DNA of 8,143 nucleotides, from NCBI GenBank assembly GCA_964642165.1, contig CAZXOC010000318.1, positions 1-8,143 on the forward strand, read 5' to 3'. Below, piece after piece: positions 7,290 to 8,143 of the stretch (position 1 is the stretch's first letter; the number at the start of each line of letters is the position of its first letter). Under the pieces are notes generated by a model. That model worked only from the letters and a program-made list of their open reading frames with translations. It had not been told where the DNA came from and did not search any database. Made by a program: the position numbers and the translations under genes. The DNA is from CAYRVX01 sp964642165 (lineage in GTDB: Bacteria; Planctomycetota; Phycisphaerae; SM23-33).

Positions 7290-7319
7290 CCTGTCCGCCG
7301 AAGCGTTGGCGAAGGTGGG
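7290..7319. repeat. 30-nt in-frame palindromic insert (PVRRSVGEGG)
   Basis: Exactly 30 nt lie between the GAG of RRRE and the TGT of CRHC, with frame kept. They would encode PVRRSVGEGG. TCCGCC (7294-7299) can pair with GGTGGG (7314-7319) with two G-T wobbles; GCC (7297-7299) / GGC (7308-7310) is an alternative inner stem. The sequence resembles the ccgccgaagc-n-ttggcgaagg interspersed palindrome I recall from many environmental genomes. It behaves like the protein-coding palindromic elements described in Rickettsia. Confidence 0.5.
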
Positions 7320-7374
7320 TGTCGGCATTGCGGGAAGCGCATGACAACGTGGGAGCACCCGATCGGGCGCTGAC

Positions 7375-7397
7375 GGGGTCTTATGCAGACTGCATAA
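7375..7397. promoter_or_regulatory. Dyad A: TTATGCAG-A-CTGCATAA
   Basis: TTATGCAG (7381-7388), one central A, CTGCATAA (7390-7397) is a perfect 8-bp inverted repeat of 17 bp in total. It sits just after the TGA of the zinc-ribbon remnant. The preceding GGGGTC makes a 14-nt unit (7375-7388) repeated exactly at 7477-7490. Short, odd-centred dyads of this kind are typical of dimeric helix-turn-helix regulators. No regulator gene is in the window. Confidence 0.4.
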
Positions 7398-7464
7398 CGC
7401 CCCGCCCCGCCGAGCAGGCACTGGGGAGACACCTGAGGCACTGGGCCTTACGTCGACTGCGAGA

Positions 7465-7512
7465 GTTCCCTCGCGTGGGGTCTTATGCAGCAGACCGCCC
7501 TGACGAGGGAAC
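7465..7512 (+). repeat. 9-bp inverted repeat enclosing a TTATGCAG half-site
   Basis: GTTCCCTCG (7465-7473) and CGAGGGAAC (7504-7512) are exact reverse complements separated by 30 nt. The loop holds the second copy of GGGGTCTTATGCAG (7477-7490), that is, one half of the TATGCAG dyad. The right arm contains GAGGG, a possible ribosome-binding site for an ATG at 7515, so the stem could mask it in RNA. No T-run follows, so a terminator is unlikely. Confidence 0.4.
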
Positions 7513-7530
7513 GTATGCAGTCTGTATACT
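7500..7530 (+). promoter_or_regulatory. Dyad C overlapping a TATACT -10 box upstream of the lipoprotein gene
   Basis: GTATGCAG (7513-7520), T, CTGTATAC (7522-7529) is a 17-bp dyad with one mismatch, the same form as the dyad at 7381-7397; their centres are 132 nt apart. TATACT (7525-7530) matches TATAAT at 5 of 6 positions. The best -35 is CTGACG (7500-7505, 4 of 6 matches), with a long 19-nt spacer. A protein bound to the dyad would cover the -10 box. The start of transcription would lie close to the ATG at 7545, giving a very short leader. Confidence 0.35.
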
Positions 7531-7544
7531 CACTGGTGGCTTCA

Positions 7545-7967
7545 ATGAAACACATCGCTCTCACAATGTCGGTTTTTGTCGTTTGTGGCTGCGCTGACCT
7601 GTCGAGCTACCCTCGACACGTTGAAGGACCTCCCGGTCTGACGCTGCCGCACAGCGCCAGGGATTTCAAGATCAGGGCAGGCATGACCGTAGCAGATGTC
7701 AAGCGCATCCTGCAATTGTCAGACCCGATCGACACGGCCTTTGATCTGAGACTCCCTGTCGTGGGTGGTCCCAAGCGCACAGTCATAGGATGCCACAATC
7801 TGATGTGGCTTGATGACTACGTCAACAAAGTGTACTTCTACAAAGGCAAGGACCTCGATCATATCGAGGGGATTTGGTTGCTTTCTGAATACGAGAGGGA
7901 AGACAACAAGTGCATGCACCTTACAAGAATTGGCGTGCCAATTCTTGAAGGGGATTCAGGACGTTAG
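7545..7967 (+). CDS. Small predicted lipoprotein with BamE/SmpA-like motif
   Basis: From the ATG at 7545 the product is 140 residues. MKHIALTMSVFVVCGC is a short lipoprotein signal: Lys2, a hydrophobic run, then V-C-G-C as lipobox with Cys16 as the lipid-bearing residue. The mature part contains IRAGMTVADVKRIL, which resembles the GMT-xxxV-xxxLG turn of BamE/SmpA/OmlA-fold outer-membrane lipoproteins, followed by a beta-type stretch ending in VNKVYFYKGK. The similarity is weak, so a role in outer-membrane assembly is not claimed. GGTGG (7535-7539) lies 5 nt before the start. The frame also opens at ATG 7515 (GAGGG 5 nt upstream) and 7485, but these would push the signal sequence inward. GC is near 50 percent (34 and 27 G+C in two sampled 60-nt lines), against about 75 percent in a sampled operon line, which suggests a different origin. 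Confidence 0.68.
   Translation: MKHIALTMSVFVVCGCADLSSYPRHVEGPPGLTLPHSARDFKIRAGMTVADVKRILQLSDPIDTAFDLRLPVVGGPKRTVIGCHNLMWLDDYVNKVYFYKGKDLDHIEGIWLLSEYEREDNKCMHLTRIGVPILEGDSGR
7924..7947. repeat. Perfect 11-bp-arm palindrome inside the 3' end of the lipoprotein gene
   Basis: CAAGAATTGGC (7924-7934), GT, GCCAATTCTTG (7937-7947) is an exact inverted repeat with a 2-nt centre. It lies within the last 15 codons (encoding TRIGVPILE). No T-run follows, so it is not a standard terminator. It could be a protein-binding site, an mRNA 3' stabilising hairpin, or a remnant of an inserted element. Confidence 0.5.
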
Positions 7968-8143
7968 ACTCCAGCCGATGTCTACCTGCGTAGCAATTCC
8001 TGCTGCCGGAGCGAAATCCCTTTGTCCCCACCATCGGATGATGCAGGCTGAAGCTGGACAACCAGGACGCGCGACGCACGGGCTGATCCCCGGGGCGAAG
8101 CCATGGAAGACGAGGCCGTTCGGGGCCGAACACCCGAGCGGCC
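7968..8143. other. Right-edge segment with no supported gene
   Basis: I recognise no protein or RNA here. Small palindromes are present: CCCCGGGG around 8089-8096, and GTTCGG (8118-8123) / CCGAAC (8126-8131). GC rises again toward the edge. A minus-strand frame (8133 to 7921) reads across it but shows no familiar domain and overlaps the end of the lipoprotein gene. Confidence 0.4.

Larger units (their letters stand above)
7160..7373 (+). pseudogene. Broken small NrdR-type zinc-ribbon protein gene
   Basis: Codons from 7160 read KRGLKCRYCGCRQFRVVYTRRAW (through 7228), and codons in another frame read GKLIRRRE (7266-7289) and CRHCGKRMTTWEHPIGR then TGA (7320-7373). Joined, these give a treble-conserved ribbon: CxxC, about 20 residues, RRRE-CxxCGKR-TTWE. 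This matches the N-terminal zinc ribbon of NrdR (CPxC ... RRRxECxxCxxRFTTxE) but without the ATP-cone. Stand-alone ribbons of this type, about 45-50 residues, occur in planctomycetes as far as I recall. The two halves are separated by a roughly 37-nt insert (7229-7265) that moves the frame and brings a TAG (7242-7244) into the downstream frame. RRRE and CRHC are separated by a 30-nt in-frame insert (7290-7319). No in-frame ATG lies close upstream. As it stands it cannot make the whole ribbon, so I call it a pseudogene; assembly error is the alternative. Confidence 0.7.

Noticed and set aside
7963..7969. GTTAGAC, matching the GTTRRRY core of an integron attC site
   Set aside because: No RYYYAAC partner is found at the expected distance upstream, and the nearby palindrome does not have the attC layout.
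7921..8133. 70-codon minus-strand frame at the right edge
   Set aside because: It has no recognisable domain and no clear ribosome-binding site, and it overlaps the lipoprotein gene end.

Overview
The window is GC-rich over its first 6.5 kb (one 60-nt line sampled near 4621 has 45 G+C). It carries protein types typical of Planctomycetota and related PVC bacteria: a secreted cytochrome resembling the hydrazine synthase alpha subunit, fused to a formylglycine-generating-enzyme-like (SUMF1) domain, and a large secreted TIM-barrel glycoside-hydrolase-like protein. No rRNA, tRNA or CRISPR array was seen. The host is most likely a planctomycete; this is inferred from protein families and composition only.

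Layout. Positions 1-163 lie downstream of the convergent minus-strand operon and may hold the last codons of a plus-strand gene entering from the left. Positions 164-6519 hold a two-gene minus-strand operon: the glycosidase-like gene comes first (6519 to 3634), then, 32 nt later, the HZS-alpha-like/di-haem/SUMF1 gene (3601 to 164). Both products start with export signals, so they probably act in the periplasm or at the cell surface, and co-expression suggests a shared role, perhaps in polysaccharide breakdown with an electron-transfer partner. A sigma70-like promoter (CCGACA, 17 nt, TACAAT) sits 50 nt upstream of the glycosidase start.

From about 6520 to 7545 the character changes to non-coding, repeat-rich accessory DNA. 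It contains a 9-nt-period mini-repeat, an operator-like set of three TGTGTCA sites around a TTGACA box, and several unrelated GC-rich palindromes. It also contains the remains of a very small NrdR-type zinc-ribbon gene (7160-7373). That gene is split by two short palindromic inserts: one shifts the frame and adds a stop, the other is exactly 30 nt and in frame. It is followed by two 17-bp dyads built on TATGCAG and an extra half-site, the second dyad overlapping the putative -10 box of the next gene.

The last gene (7545-7967, plus strand) encodes a small predicted lipoprotein with a BamE/SmpA-like motif and clearly lower GC than the operon, so it may have a different origin. The final 176 nt contain no gene I can support.

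The items most worth checking are the zinc-ribbon gene interrupted by palindromic elements, the TATGCAG dyads, the TGTGTCA operator cluster, and the cytochrome/SUMF1 fusion.
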